A stretch of 64,000 bases of DNA from Saccharothrix obliqua (lineage in GTDB: Bacteria > Actinomycetota > Actinomycetes > Mycobacteriales > Pseudonocardiaceae): NCBI RefSeq assembly GCF_019375475.1, contig NZ_JAHXGQ010000005.1:124001-188000 (forward strand), given 5' to 3'. A program made the position numbers and the translations under genes. Shown in pieces: positions 18,855 to 27,400 of the stretch. How positions within the stretch are numbered: the first letter of the stretch is position 1; the number at the start of each line of letters is the position of its first letter. The notes under the pieces are model-generated. The model was not told the origin of the DNA. It saw only the letters and a program-made list of their open reading frames with translations, and did no database searches.

Positions 18855-19913
18855 TCAACCCCCGATCGCGCTCATCGGCCGGTCGGGCTGGTGGAACCCG
18901 GCCTCGTTGATGCCGTGCCCGGCCGCCTTCGCCCACGCGTTGCCGCGCCAGCGCTCGGCGATCTCCTCGTCCGACGCGCCGCCGCGCAGCAGCGCGCGCA
19001 GGTCCGTTTCGGTCCGGCTGAACAGGCAGTTGCGCACCTGGCCGTCGGCGGTCAGCCGGGTCCGGTCGCACGCGGCGCAGAACGGCCTGGTCACGGAGGC
19101 GATCACGCCCACGACCGCCGGGCCGCCGTCGACCAGCCACCGCTCGGCGGGCGCACCGCCGCGCTCACCCGGCTCCGGGGTCAGCTCGAACGCCGACCGC
19201 AGCGCCGCCAGGATCTCCGCCGCGGTCACCATGTCGCCCCGGTCCCAGCCGTGCTGCGGGTCCAGCGGCATCTGCTCGATGAACCGGAGCTGGTAGCCCC
19301 GCTCCAGGCAGAACCGGAGCAGCGGCACGGCCTCGTCCTCGTTCACGCCGCGCATGAGCACCGAGTTGACCTTGACCGGCGTCAGCCCGGCGGCCCGCGC
19401 GGCGGCCATGCCGTCGAACACGTCACCCAGGCGATCACGCCTGGTCAGGGTGCGGAACCGGATCGGGTCGAGGGTGTCCAGCGAGACGTTCACCCGGTCC
19501 AGCCCGGCCGCGGCCAGGGCGGGCGCGTGCCGGGCGAGGCTCACGCCGTTGGTGGTCATGGAGATCCGGGGCCGGGGCGCCAGCGCCGCCGTCGCCGCCA
19601 CCACGTCCACCAGGCCGGGGCGCAACAGCGGTTCGCCGCCCGTGAACCGGATGTCGGTGACGCCGAGGCGGGTCACCGCGATGCCGATCAGCCGCGCCAG
19701 CTCCTCGTCGGTGAGCACCTCCGGCTTCGGCAGCCAGTCCAGGCCCTCGGCGGGCATGCAGTAGGTGCACCGCAGGTTGCAGCGGTCCGTCAGCGATACG
19801 CGCAGGTCCGTCGCCACCCGACCGAAGCGGTCGGTCAGCAGCGGGGAGTCCGGCCTGGCCGGATCGACCGCCGTGCCGCGCACGCCGGGTAGTCCCAACT
19901 CGACTGCTGTCAC
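18855..19913 (-). CDS. moaA: GTP 3',8-cyclase MoaA (radical SAM)
   Basis: This 352-residue radical-SAM enzyme starts molybdenum-cofactor synthesis by rearranging GTP. The first iron-sulfur site is Cys45-X3-Cys49-X2-Cys52 (CNLRCTYC). FTGGEPLLRPG and the second cluster CAACDRTRLTADGQVRNC follow, and the C-terminal Gly-Gly tail (SAIGG) required in the family is present. The GTG at 19913 lies seven bases after TACCCT on its strand, which suggests a leaderless start; the frame is open upstream to 20081 without a ribosome site. It is transcribed with moaD. Confidence 0.96.
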   Translation of the reverse strand: MTAVELGLPGVRGTAVDPARPDSPLLTDRFGRVATDLRVSLTDRCNLRCTYCMPAEGLDWLPKPEVLTDEELARLIGIAVTRLGVTDIRFTGGEPLLRPGLVDVVAATAALAPRPRISMTTNGVSLARHAPALAAAGLDRVNVSLDTLDPIRFRTLTRRDRLGDVFDGMAAARAAGLTPVKVNSVLMRGVNEDEAVPLLRFCLERGYQLRFIEQMPLDPQHGWDRGDMVTAAEILAALRSAFELTPEPGERGGAPAERWLVDGGPAVVGVIASVTRPFCAACDRTRLTADGQVRNCLFSRTETDLRALLRGGASDEEIAERWRGNAWAKAAGHGINEAGFHQPDRPMSAIGG

Positions 19914-20055
19914 CCATCCCAGGGTAGTGCGCCGATCAGGCCGCGGACCGGTCCGAGCGCGGTGCGCGCCCGTGCACCGGTCCGGGCGTGCCGACCCGCG
20001 GCCCGCGAGCGCGGCGGGTGGGGGAGCGGGTCTCTCAGCGGCTAAATTATTTGAC

Positions 20056-20517
20056 ATGACGCACGAGCACGACGTCCCCACCGAAGAGCTGGAGCGGTTC
20101 GGCGATTACGCCAGGGAGACGAGCGCGCTCACCATCCTCTTCCACAGCCGGGTGGCGGAGCAGATGGGCCTCTCCCCGACCGACGAGAAGTGCCTCGACC
20201 TCGCCATGCGGGCCGAGGGTCCGGTCACGGCGGGCCGCATCGCCGAGCTGTCCGGCCTGTCCACGGGCGCGGTCACCGGCGTGATCGACCGCCTGGAGCG
20301 CGCCGGGTACGTCCGCCGCGTGCGCGACCCGCACGACCGCCGCAAGGTGCTGGTCGAGGTCACCATCGCGGAGGACAAGTTCGGTCACCTGTTCGTGGGG
20401 GCACAGGAGACGCTGCGCGAGGTGTTGACGCAGTTCACCGCGCAGGAGAGGGACGTCGTCGAGCGCTACCAGCGGTTGATGATCGAGACCTTCCGGAAGC
20501 GCGTGGTCGAGGGCTGA
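20056..20517 (+). CDS. MarR-family transcriptional regulator
   Basis: This 153-residue winged-helix regulator has MarR-type helices: PVTAGRIAELSGLSTGAVTGVIDRLERAGYVRRVRDPHDRRKVLVEV, with the RDPHDRR wing. It has no obvious ligand signature. TAAATT lies seven bases before the ATG, so transcription is probably leaderless. It is divergent from moaA and 18 bp before a HAD phosphatase gene, which may share its transcript. The regulon is unknown. Confidence 0.9.
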   Translation: MTHEHDVPTEELERFGDYARETSALTILFHSRVAEQMGLSPTDEKCLDLAMRAEGPVTAGRIAELSGLSTGAVTGVIDRLERAGYVRRVRDPHDRRKVLVEVTIAEDKFGHLFVGAQETLREVLTQFTAQERDVVERYQRLMIETFRKRVVEG

Positions 20518-20535
20518 GCCGGCAGCATTGCGGCC

Positions 20536-21330
20536 ATGGCCGAGCAGTGGAACTACCTGATGGACATGGACGGCGTGCTCGTGCACGAGGAGCACCCCAT
20601 TCCCGGGTCGAGCGAGTTCGTGGCCGAGCTGACCGCGAACGGCACCCCGTTCCTCGTGCTGACCAACAACTCCATCTACACGCCGCGCGACCTGCGTGCC
20701 CGGCTGTCCCGCACCGGTCTGGAGGTGCCGGAGTCGGCGATCTGGACCTCCGCGCTGGCCACCGCGAAGTTCCTCGACTCGCAGCGGCCCGGCGGGTCCG
20801 CGTTCGTCATCGGCGAGGCCGGGCTGACCACGGCGCTGCACGAGATCGGGTACGTGCTGACCGACCGCGAACCCGACTACGTCGTGCTCGGCGAGACGCG
20901 CACCTACAGCTTCACGGCCATCACCAAGGCGATCCGGCTGGTGGAGGAGGGCGCGAAGTTCATCGCCACCAACCCGGACGCGACCGGACCGTCGCGGGAG
21001 GGCTCGCTGCCCGCGACCGGCTCCATCGCCGCGTTGATCGAGCGCGCGACCGGCCGGGAGCCGTACTACGTGGGCAAGCCCAACCCGCTGATGATGAGGT
21101 CCGCGCTGCGCGCGCTCGGCGCGCACTCGGAGAACACCCTGATGATCGGTGACCGCATGGACACCGACGTGCGCGCGGGGTTGGAGGCCGGTCTGCGGAC
21201 GGTCCTGGTGTTGACGGGCATCTCGGCCGAGTCGACCGCGGAGCGGTACCCGTACCGGCCGACGCGGGTGGTCAAGTCGATCGCGGAGTTGGTGGGGCAT
21301 TCGCGGGATCCGTTCGGCGAGCTGGGCTGA
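20536..21330 (+). CDS. HAD-superfamily IIA phosphatase (NagD-like)
   Basis: This 264-residue protein has the class IIA HAD layout. The nucleophile motif is DMDGVL (Asp10, Asp12), followed by motif II LTNNS, a large cap domain, motif III lysine (VGKPNPLMM) and motif IV GDRMDTDVRAG. NagD-type enzymes dephosphorylate nucleotides and sugar phosphates; the substrate here cannot be told. CAGCAT is seven bases before the ATG. It ends next to a large G-rich repeat tract. Confidence 0.93.
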   Translation: MAEQWNYLMDMDGVLVHEEHPIPGSSEFVAELTANGTPFLVLTNNSIYTPRDLRARLSRTGLEVPESAIWTSALATAKFLDSQRPGGSAFVIGEAGLTTALHEIGYVLTDREPDYVVLGETRTYSFTAITKAIRLVEEGAKFIATNPDATGPSREGSLPATGSIAALIERATGREPYYVGKPNPLMMRSALRALGAHSENTLMIGDRMDTDVRAGLEAGLRTVLVLTGISAESTAERYPYRPTRVVKSIAELVGHSRDPFGELG

Positions 21331-21660
21331 AGCCGGCTGCGTTGGGGCTGGGCTGAGCCGGCTGCGTTGGGGCCGGCTGCGTTGGGGCCGGCTGCGTTGG
21401 GCGGGCTGGGGCGGGCTGGGCCGGGCTGGGCTGGGGCGGGTCGGGTCGGGCTTGGCTGGGGCGGGCTGGGCCGGGCTGGGCTGGGGCGGGTCGGGTCGGG
21501 CTTGGCTGGGGCGGGCTGGGCCGGGCTGGGCTGGGGCGGGTCGGGTCGGGCTTGGCTGGGGCGGGCTGGGGCGGGCTGGGCTGAGGCGGGCTGGAGGCGG
21601 GCTGGGCTGAGGCGGGCTGGGCTGAGGCGGGGTCGGGCTGGGCTGGGGCGGGGCGGGCGG
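21331..21660. repeat. G-rich tandem repeat tract with three perfect 50-bp copies
   Basis: The 331-bp convergent gap holds two repeat families. At about 21332-21400 a 15-16 bp unit (CCGGCTGCGTTGGGG) is repeated four times. At 21421-21470, 21471-21520 and 21521-21570 there are three identical 50-bp units made of GGGCTGGG-like blocks, with degenerate copies on either side up to about 21655. The plus strand is strongly G-biased with many GGG runs. No gene is supported; frames through it encode only Pro/Ala/Ser or Gly/Leu/Arg low complexity. Confidence 0.9.
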
Positions 21661-21661
21661 A

Positions 21662-21928
21662 TCACCGATCCACCGTGGGCACCCGGTTGAGCAGGTCCGC
21701 CATCCGCTCCGCCCGGTCCCGCACCAGCTCACCCCGCCCGGACACCGCGCTGCCGCCACCGGCCGCCGCACCCAGCCGGTCGAGCAGGTCGGCGTGCAGC
21801 CGCAGCCACTCGACCTGCTCCCACGGCGACAGCGTGGCGGCGGCCTCCGCCATCACCTCGTCCAACACCACCGCGACCCGCTCCAGGTGCTCCCTCATGC
21901 CCGTGATGATGTGCCGAGCAGTCGTCAC
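21662..21928 (-). CDS. Small hypothetical helical protein
   Basis: A protein of up to 88 residues with helical, acidic and Ala/Leu-rich composition (HLERVAVVLDEVMAEAA, WEQVEWLRLHADLLDRLG), without a signal or membrane segment. The GTG at 21928 or the ATG at 21898 could be the start; neither has a clear ribosome site. Its stop lies at the edge of the G-rich repeat tract. The family was not recognised. Confidence 0.55.
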   Translation of the reverse strand: MTTARHIITGMREHLERVAVVLDEVMAEAAATLSPWEQVEWLRLHADLLDRLGAAAGGGSAVSGRGELVRDRAERMADLLNRVPTVDR

Positions 21929-22031
21929 GTCACGTCCACGGCGCGTAGTTCACCCCGCTGGGGGAGGAGGACCCCGGACCCGGTGATCCACTTGCGGGCG
22001 CTGCCCGGCGGGGTCGCTTATCGTCGCAGTT

Positions 22032-22865
22032 GTGGACCGAGCGAGTGGTGGCGTGGCCGAGGCGGACGAGATCTACGTGGTGGGCGACGTGCACGGGCAC
22101 CTCGCCGAACTCGTCCGCGCCCTCCACGACCGCGGCCTGGTGGACGAGCGCGGGAACTGGGCGGGTGGTGACGCCGCGCTGTGGTTCCTCGGCGACTTCG
22201 TGGACCGCGGCCCGGACGGCGTCGGCGTCATCGAGTTCGTCATGGGGCTGGCCGAGCAGTCGGACGGCCGGGTCGACTCGCTCATCGGCAACCACGAGGT
22301 GCTGCTGCTCGGTATGCGCCGGTTCGGCGACGAGAACGTGCCGAACGCGCCCACGCCGCGCAGCTTCGGCCGGAGCTGGCTGCTCAACGGCGGCCTGCGC
22401 AGCGACCAGGACCGGCTGACCGACCGGCACGTCGAGTGGCTGACCACCCGGCCGGTGCTGCACCTGGTGGACGACCACCTGCTGATGCACTCCGACACGC
22501 TCGCGTACCTGGAGTGGGGCGACACGATCGACGAGGTCAACGCCGCCGTGCAGGAGGTGCTGACCGGGGACGACCTCGAAGCGTGGTGGGAGTGCTGGCG
22601 GAAGATGACGACCCGCTACGCGTTCCGCGGTGACGACGGGGGTGTGGTGGCGGCGGAGCTGCTGTCGGTGCTCGGCGGTGCGCAGGTGGTGCACGGGCAC
22701 AGCGTCATCGCGGACCAGTTGGGGGTCTCCCCGGCGGAGATCGACGGGCCGCTGCGGTACGCGGACGGGAAGGTGCTGGCGGTGGACGCCGGGTTGTACA
22801 CGGGTGGGCCGTGCCTCGTCGTGCGGCTGGACGAAGAGGCCGAGGGCGAAGCGGACCTCGGGTGA
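22032..22865 (+). CDS. Calcineurin-like metallophosphoesterase
   Basis: This 277-residue protein has the full set of PPP-type metal-binding motifs: VVGDVHGH (Asp19, His21), FLGDFVDRG, IGNHE and a late VVHGHS. That layout fits serine/threonine-type or diadenosine-tetraphosphate-type phosphatases; the substrate is not evident. TATCGT precedes the GTG start by seven bases. It is a single gene followed by an intergenic repeat array. Confidence 0.92.
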   Translation: MDRASGGVAEADEIYVVGDVHGHLAELVRALHDRGLVDERGNWAGGDAALWFLGDFVDRGPDGVGVIEFVMGLAEQSDGRVDSLIGNHEVLLLGMRRFGDENVPNAPTPRSFGRSWLLNGGLRSDQDRLTDRHVEWLTTRPVLHLVDDHLLMHSDTLAYLEWGDTIDEVNAAVQEVLTGDDLEAWWECWRKMTTRYAFRGDDGGVVAAELLSVLGGAQVVHGHSVIADQLGVSPAEIDGPLRYADGKVLAVDAGLYTGGPCLVVRLDEEAEGEADLG

Positions 22866-23149
22866 GGGGCCTCGCGGCGTTGGGGAACCACGTTTCGTGG
22901 CACCCCTGGGAACCTCGCGTTGTGGCCCCCGAGGAACCCTCGCGTCGTGGCACCCCCCGAGGAACCTCGCGTTGTGGCACCCCGGGAAACCTCACGTAGT
23001 GCGGGGTCGCCCTTCGGGAACACGAACCCCCGGCGGAGTGGCCCCGGGAGCGTGTCGGCGGCCCGGGGAGGGGTCGGAGCGAGGTGGCCTTGGGGTTTGC
23101 CCGGATCGAGAGACCCAGAAATGTTAGGTAACGTTCCGTATCGGCTGGG
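22866..23149. repeat. Intergenic ~25-bp tandem repeats
   Basis: Of the 284 bp between convergent genes, about 22879-23000 consists of five diverged copies of a 24-27 bp unit of the form GGAACCTCGCGTTGTGGCACCCC. Each unit contains a partial inverted repeat (CACG or CGCG around TT). The remaining part shows no gene or known site. Confidence 0.75.
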
Positions 23150-23524
23150 CTAGGGCAGCGGGACGATCTCCTTGCCCAGCGGCATCAGCGACACCGGGAT
23201 CATCTTGAAGTTCGCCACCCCGAGCGGGATGCCGATGATCGTGATGCACAGCAGGACCCCGCTGACCAGATGACCGATCGCGAGCCAGATCCCCGCCACG
23301 ACGATCCAAATGACGTTGCCGATGAGCGACGGCGCGCCGGCACCGGGCCGGTCCACCACCGTCCGCCCGAACGGCCACAGAGCGTAGTTGGCGATGCGGA
23401 ACGCGGCGAGTCCCCAGGGGATGGTGATGATCAGGATGCAGCACAGGATGCCGGTCAACACGTAGCCGATCGCGAGCCAGAAGCCGCTCAGCACCAGCCA
23501 GATCAGGTTCAAGAGAATCCTCAC
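23150..23524 (-). CDS. YccF-domain membrane protein
   Basis: This 124-residue protein has two copies of the YccF layout: paired hydrophobic segments LIWLVLSGFWLAIGYVLTGILCCILIITIPWG and the matching VIWIVVAGIWLAIGHLVSGVLLCITIIGIPLG. The GTG at 23524 was chosen because it starts directly with RILLNLIW; the frame is open further upstream but that would add an unlikely polar extension. The position matches Rv0870c (from memory). Function is unknown. Confidence 0.88.
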   Translation of the reverse strand: MRILLNLIWLVLSGFWLAIGYVLTGILCCILIITIPWGLAAFRIANYALWPFGRTVVDRPGAGAPSLIGNVIWIVVAGIWLAIGHLVSGVLLCITIIGIPLGVANFKMIPVSLMPLGKEIVPLP

Positions 23525-23555
23525 CCCACCATCTTGCCGGACTACCCTCCCGGCC

Positions 23556-24530
23556 GTGGTTAACAAACTTCGCTGGGGGGTGGTGGCCACCGGCGGCATC
23601 GCCGACACGGTCACCGGAGACCTCCGTCTGATTCCCGACATCGAGGTGCTGGCGGTCTCGTCGCGCGCCCTGGAGAAGGCCCAGGCGTTCGCGGCCAAAC
23701 ACGAGATCCCCAGGGCATATGGCGACTACAGAGAGTTAATCGCCGACCCCGACATCGACGTGGTCTACATCGCCACGTCGCACCCCCAGCACCACGCGGT
23801 GGCCCGCGCGGCGCTGGAGGGCGGCAAGCACGTGCTGGTGGAGAAGCCGGCCACGCTGAGCCTCGCCGACACCCAGGACCTGGTGGACCTCGCGCGGGAG
23901 CGCGGGCTGTTCCTGCTGGAGGGCCTCTGGACCCGGTTCAACCCACTGGTCGTCAAGCTCCAGCAGCTCATCGCCGACGGTGAGCTGGGCGACGTGCGGT
24001 CCCTGCACTCCCACTTCGGCTTCGCCCTCGAAGGCGCGCTCGGCCACCGGCTGTGGGACCGGCAGCAGGGCGGCGGCGCGCTGGTCGACCTCGGGCTGTA
24101 CCCGGTGCAGTACGCCCACCTCTTCCTGGGCGCGCCGGACACGGTCGTGGCACACGGCTCGTTCCGCAACGGCGTCGACGCCGAGGTCAACCTGCTGCTC
24201 GGGTACGCGGACGGCCGTTCCGCGCACCTGTCCACGTCCCTGGTCAGCACCCTGGACAACAACGTCGTCATCATCGGCTCGGCGGGCCGCGCGGAGCTGT
24301 TCGCGCCGCTGTACAACCCGCCGAAGCTGGTCGTGAACGGCAAGGAGTACCTGTACGACGACCAGGTCGGCGAGGGCTACGGCCTCCAGGCGCAGGAGGT
24401 CTCCGCGCGCATCCGCGCCGGGGAGACCGAGAGCCCGTCGCTGACCCCGGCCGAGTCGCTGGCCATCCAGCGCACGATCAGCGCCGCCGCGGAGCAGATC
24501 GGGCTGAACTACGACGACGTGCCGAAGTAG
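23556..24530 (+). CDS. Gfo/Idh/MocA-family oxidoreductase
   Basis: This 324-residue NAD(P)-dependent dehydrogenase has an N-terminal Rossmann motif (LRWGVVATGGIADTV), the family EKP motif (VLVEKPATLS) and a C-terminal alpha/beta domain beginning near FNPLVVKLQQLI. The substrate is probably a sugar, inositol or dihydrodiol type, but it cannot be fixed. TACCCT is seven bases before the GTG. It is divergent from the YccF gene and convergent with mntH. Confidence 0.93.
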   Translation: MVNKLRWGVVATGGIADTVTGDLRLIPDIEVLAVSSRALEKAQAFAAKHEIPRAYGDYRELIADPDIDVVYIATSHPQHHAVARAALEGGKHVLVEKPATLSLADTQDLVDLARERGLFLLEGLWTRFNPLVVKLQQLIADGELGDVRSLHSHFGFALEGALGHRLWDRQQGGGALVDLGLYPVQYAHLFLGAPDTVVAHGSFRNGVDAEVNLLLGYADGRSAHLSTSLVSTLDNNVVIIGSAGRAELFAPLYNPPKLVVNGKEYLYDDQVGEGYGLQAQEVSARIRAGETESPSLTPAESLAIQRTISAAAEQIGLNYDDVPK

Positions 24531-24555
24531 GTCGGCTGTTGAGGGCTGTTCGACA

Positions 24556-25758
24556 TCAAGAGCCCGTGAGGGTCAGGTAGATCAGCGCCCCGTTCAGCGC
24601 GATCACCGCGGCGGCGACGAGGATCGCCGCCGCGGTGACCGCGCGGTGGTTCACGTGCTCACCCATCACGTCCCGCCGCGCGGTCAACCACACCAGTGGG
24701 ATCAACGCGAACGGGATGCCGAACGACAGCACGACCTGCGACAGCACCAGCGCGTACGTCGGGTCGACCCCGACCACGAGGATCGCCAGCGCCGGCACCA
24801 GCGTGACGAGTCGCCGGGTGAGCAGCGGCACCCGCGTGTTGAGCAGCCCGTCCAGGACGACCGCGCCGGAGTAGCAGCCGACGGCCGTGGACGCGAACCC
24901 GGACGCGAGCAGGCCCACCGCGAACAGCAGCGCGATGCCGCCGCCCAGCTCGGACCCGATCGCCCGGTGCACGCCCTCCAGGCTCTCCACGTCGGGGGCG
25001 TCCCGGAGCGCGGACGCCGCGAGCAGCAGCATCGCCAGGTTCACCGCACCGGCGAGGACCATGGCCGTGACGACGTCCACGCGGGTCGTCCGGAGCAGGT
25101 GCGGCGCGCGGCCGTGCCGGTCGCGGGCCAGCGCCGAGTGCAGGTAGACGGCGTGCGGCATGACCGTCGCGCCCAGCATCCCCGCCGCGAGGAGGACGCT
25201 CTCCGCGCCGTCGAAGCGCGGGACCAGCCCGGTCACGACCTCCCCGGAGGGCGGCGCGACGAGCAGACCGGCGGCGAACCCGATCGCGATCACCACGAGC
25301 AGGGTGGTGATCACTCGCTCGAACGGCTTCTGCCCGCGCTTGTCCTGGATCAGCAGGAGGACGGTGGACGCCACCCCGGTGATCACCCCGCCGAGCAGCA
25401 GCGGCAGGTCGAACAGCAGGTTCAGCGCGATGGCGCCGCCGATCACCTCCGCGAGGTCGGTGGCCATGGCGACCACCTCCGCCTGACCCCAGTACGCGAG
25501 CCGCACCGACCGCGGGACGCGGTCGCGGACCGCCTCCGGCAGCGAGCGACCGGTGACCAGGCCGAGTTTCGCGGAGAGGTACTGGACCAGGCCGGCCATC
25601 ACGTTCGCCACCACCAGCACCCAGACCAGGAGGTAGCCGTAACGCGCGCCGGCGGCGGTGTTGGTGGCGACGTTGCCCGGGTCGACGTAGGCGATGGCGG
25701 CGACGAAGGCCGGGCCGAGCAGCGCGGCACCTGATCGGACGCGGCTCACGACGGTCAC
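24556..25758 (-). CDS. mntH: NRAMP-family divalent metal transporter MntH
   Basis: This 400-residue polytopic protein imports Mn2+ or Fe2+ with protons. It carries the TM1 metal motif DPGN (Asp26-Asn29) and the TM6 motif MPHAVYLHS, in an 11-helix NRAMP layout. CAACAT is eight bases before the GTG start. The upstream gap contains a 22-bp direct repeat and leads to a TetR gene on the same strand, which might control it. Confidence 0.95.
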   Translation of the reverse strand: MTVVSRVRSGAALLGPAFVAAIAYVDPGNVATNTAAGARYGYLLVWVLVVANVMAGLVQYLSAKLGLVTGRSLPEAVRDRVPRSVRLAYWGQAEVVAMATDLAEVIGGAIALNLLFDLPLLLGGVITGVASTVLLLIQDKRGQKPFERVITTLLVVIAIGFAAGLLVAPPSGEVVTGLVPRFDGAESVLLAAGMLGATVMPHAVYLHSALARDRHGRAPHLLRTTRVDVVTAMVLAGAVNLAMLLLAASALRDAPDVESLEGVHRAIGSELGGGIALLFAVGLLASGFASTAVGCYSGAVVLDGLLNTRVPLLTRRLVTLVPALAILVVGVDPTYALVLSQVVLSFGIPFALIPLVWLTARRDVMGEHVNHRAVTAAAILVAAAVIALNGALIYLTLTGS

Positions 25759-25781
25759 GATCGTTGATGTTGCCAGAGTAT

Positions 25782-25851
25782 GGCGATTGCGGGGGCGTGA
25801 GTTTGGTGGCGGTGCTTACCTCGGGGCGAGGCGATTGCGGGGGCGTGAGTT
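25782..25851. repeat. 22-bp direct repeat between tetR and mntH
   Basis: An identical 22-base element beginning GGCGATTGCGGGGGCG occurs at 25782-25803 and at 25830-25851, in the 98-bp gap between the TetR gene and mntH (both minus strand). The copies are 48 bp apart. They may be tandem operators in the mntH promoter or a short local duplication. Confidence 0.7.
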
Positions 25852-25856
25852 CTTAC

Positions 25857-26402
25857 CTACGGGCACGCGGACAAGAGCACCCTGGTGACGGTCACGATCG
25901 CGTGCACCGGGTCGTGCGACGGCGTCAGCAGGTGGCTGATCACCAACCGCACGACGTGCTCGGCCACCAGGTCGGCGTACGCCACCGGGAGCCACGGGTA
26001 GTGGAGCTGGACGTGCTCGGCGAACACGTCGGTGGCCGCGGCCAGGACCGGGTGCCCCTGAGTGGTGACGAGGGGTAAGAGGTCTTCCGCGTCGGACCCG
26101 GTGAAGAGGGATTTCGCCAGCGGGTCGGACACCGCGAGGTGGAACACGAAGGTCAACGCGGCGCTGATGCCCTCGACCGCGTCGGTGCACTGGAGCCGTT
26201 GGCGGACCCCGTCCAGGAACTCCTCGGTCTTGAACAGGGCGACGGCGTGGACGACCCGTTCCTTGTTGCCGAACTGGTTGTACACGGACTGCCTGCTCAC
26301 CCCGGCTCGCGAAGCCATGTCGGCGACGCGGAACCCGCGCACGCCGTGTGCGGCGAGGAGTTCGGCCGCGGCCTCCAGGAGCGTGCGGGTGAGGTCCGTC
26401 AC
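25857..26402 (-). CDS. TetR-family transcriptional regulator
   Basis: This 181-residue regulator has the N-terminal TetR helix-turn-helix (LLEAAAELLAAHGVRGFRVADMASRAGVSRQSVYNQFGNKERVVHAV) and a helical ligand domain. The GTG at 26402 gives the typical start about ten residues before the first helix; an in-frame start at 26513 would overlap the divergent HAD gene. It sits upstream of mntH on the same strand, separated by a duplicated 22-bp element. The ligand is unknown. Confidence 0.9.
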   Translation of the reverse strand: MTDLTRTLLEAAAELLAAHGVRGFRVADMASRAGVSRQSVYNQFGNKERVVHAVALFKTEEFLDGVRQRLQCTDAVEGISAALTFVFHLAVSDPLAKSLFTGSDAEDLLPLVTTQGHPVLAAATDVFAEHVQLHYPWLPVAYADLVAEHVVRLVISHLLTPSHDPVHAIVTVTRVLLSACP

Positions 26403-26454
26403 GGCCCCCAGCTTGGCACAGGGAGGCGTTGTACCGGCGACGTACAGTTCGGAT

Positions 26455-27075
26455 GTGCCGTTGACCGTGGGATTCGACCTGGACATGACGTTGATCGACC
26501 CCCGGCCCGGCATGGCCGCCGTGATGAACGCGGTGGGCGCGGAATCCGGCTACGCGCTCGACGGCGAGCACTTCGCCGCGAACCTCGGACCGCCCCTGGA
26601 CATGACCTACCGCGACTTCGGCGTGCCCGAGGAGGAGATCCCGGCCCTGATCGCGCGATTCCGCGCGCTGTACCCGGAGGTCGTCATCCCCGCCACGGTC
26701 GCCCTGCCCGGTGCGGCGCAATCGCTTGCGGTGGTGCGGGAAATGGGTGGCGGGACGGTTGTCGTCACGGGGAAGTACCGGGCCAACGCCGCTTTGCACC
26801 TGGCCGCGTTCGGGTGGGAGGTGGACCGGTTGTTCGGCGAGTTGTGGTCCACGGGGAAGGCCGAGGCGCTGCGTGCCGAGGGCGCGGACGTGTACGTGGG
26901 TGACCACGTGGGGGATGTCCGGGGTGCCAAGGCGGCGGGTGCGGTGTCGGTCGGGGTGGTGACCGGGCCTTGTTCGCGGGAGGAGTTGGCGGACGAAGGG
27001 GCGGACGTCGTCCTCGGGTCGTTGACCGAGTTCCCCGGGTGGCTGCTCGGGTGGGCCGCGTCCCGGGCCTCGTAG
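26455..27075 (+). CDS. HAD-superfamily hydrolase (phosphoglycolate phosphatase-like)
   Basis: This 206-residue HAD protein has motif I FDLDMT (Asp8, Asp10), motif II VVTGK and motif [19 protein letters not shown]. The cap is a small helical insertion. The substrate is not identified. TACAGT is six bases before the GTG, suggesting a leaderless start. The gene is divergent from the TetR gene. Confidence 0.88.
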   Translation: MPLTVGFDLDMTLIDPRPGMAAVMNAVGAESGYALDGEHFAANLGPPLDMTYRDFGVPEEEIPALIARFRALYPEVVIPATVALPGAAQSLAVVREMGGGTVVVTGKYRANAALHLAAFGWEVDRLFGELWSTGKAEALRAEGADVYVGDHVGDVRGAKAAGAVSVGVVTGPCSREELADEGADVVLGSLTEFPGWLLGWAASRAS

Positions 27076-27078
27076 GTG

Positions 27079-27267
27079 TTACCGACGTTTTGAAGAGCGC
27101 ACCGCGCCGAGAACGCCCAGAGCGAGGCCGGCCGGTGCGAGAAGCCACCCCGCGGCGAACACCCAGGCGGGAAGACCCTCGCGACCCGCGGCGAACATGG
27201 CGACGATCGCGACCACACCGCAGGCGAAGATCAGCACTGCCACCGGCATCAGCTTCGAGGTCGTCAT
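27079..27267 (-). CDS. Small two-helix membrane protein
   Basis: This 62-residue protein has two hydrophobic segments ([23 protein letters not shown] and [24 protein letters not shown]) and a basic C-terminus. TACCCT is seven bases before the ATG at 27267; the frame is open far upstream, but those codons cross the promoter region of the cold-shock gene. Its stop is four bases from the convergent HAD gene stop. Family not recognised. Confidence 0.6.
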   Translation of the reverse strand: MTTSKLMPVAVLIFACGVVAIVAMFAAGREGLPAWVFAAGWLLAPAGLALGVLGAVRSSKRR

Positions 27268-27400
27268 GCGGGTGAGGGTAGTCGCCGGGTGCGCGAGTAC
27301 CGCTATCGGAGGTGCCCCGGCGGTGGTGTTCTGGATATTCTGGAGGGACGCGTCCTGGGTGCGCCCGGGGCGCGTTCGTCGTGTGGTTGTCGAGGGATTG

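Noticed and set aside
21421..21570. Possible CRISPR array
   Set aside because: The three 50-bp units are directly abutting with no unique spacers, and no cas gene is near.
21066..21771. Minus-strand Pro/Ala/Ser-rich open frames through the G-rich repeats
   Set aside because: They are translations of the tandem repeat and overlap the HAD phosphatase gene antisense; no ribosome site or domain supports them.
22879..23000. Possible CRISPR or SmtB-type repeat array
   Set aside because: Unit length varies, no spacers are present, and the copies are diverged in a minisatellite manner.
24646..25734. Plus-strand frame antisense to mntH
   Set aside because: Arg/His/Gln/Asp-rich shadow composition and no family motif, while mntH on the other strand has DPGN and MPH motifs.
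26403..26513. Longer N-terminus for the 25857 TetR regulator (start at 26513)
   Set aside because: It would overlap the divergent HAD gene and add 37 residues before the first HTH helix, unlike the family.
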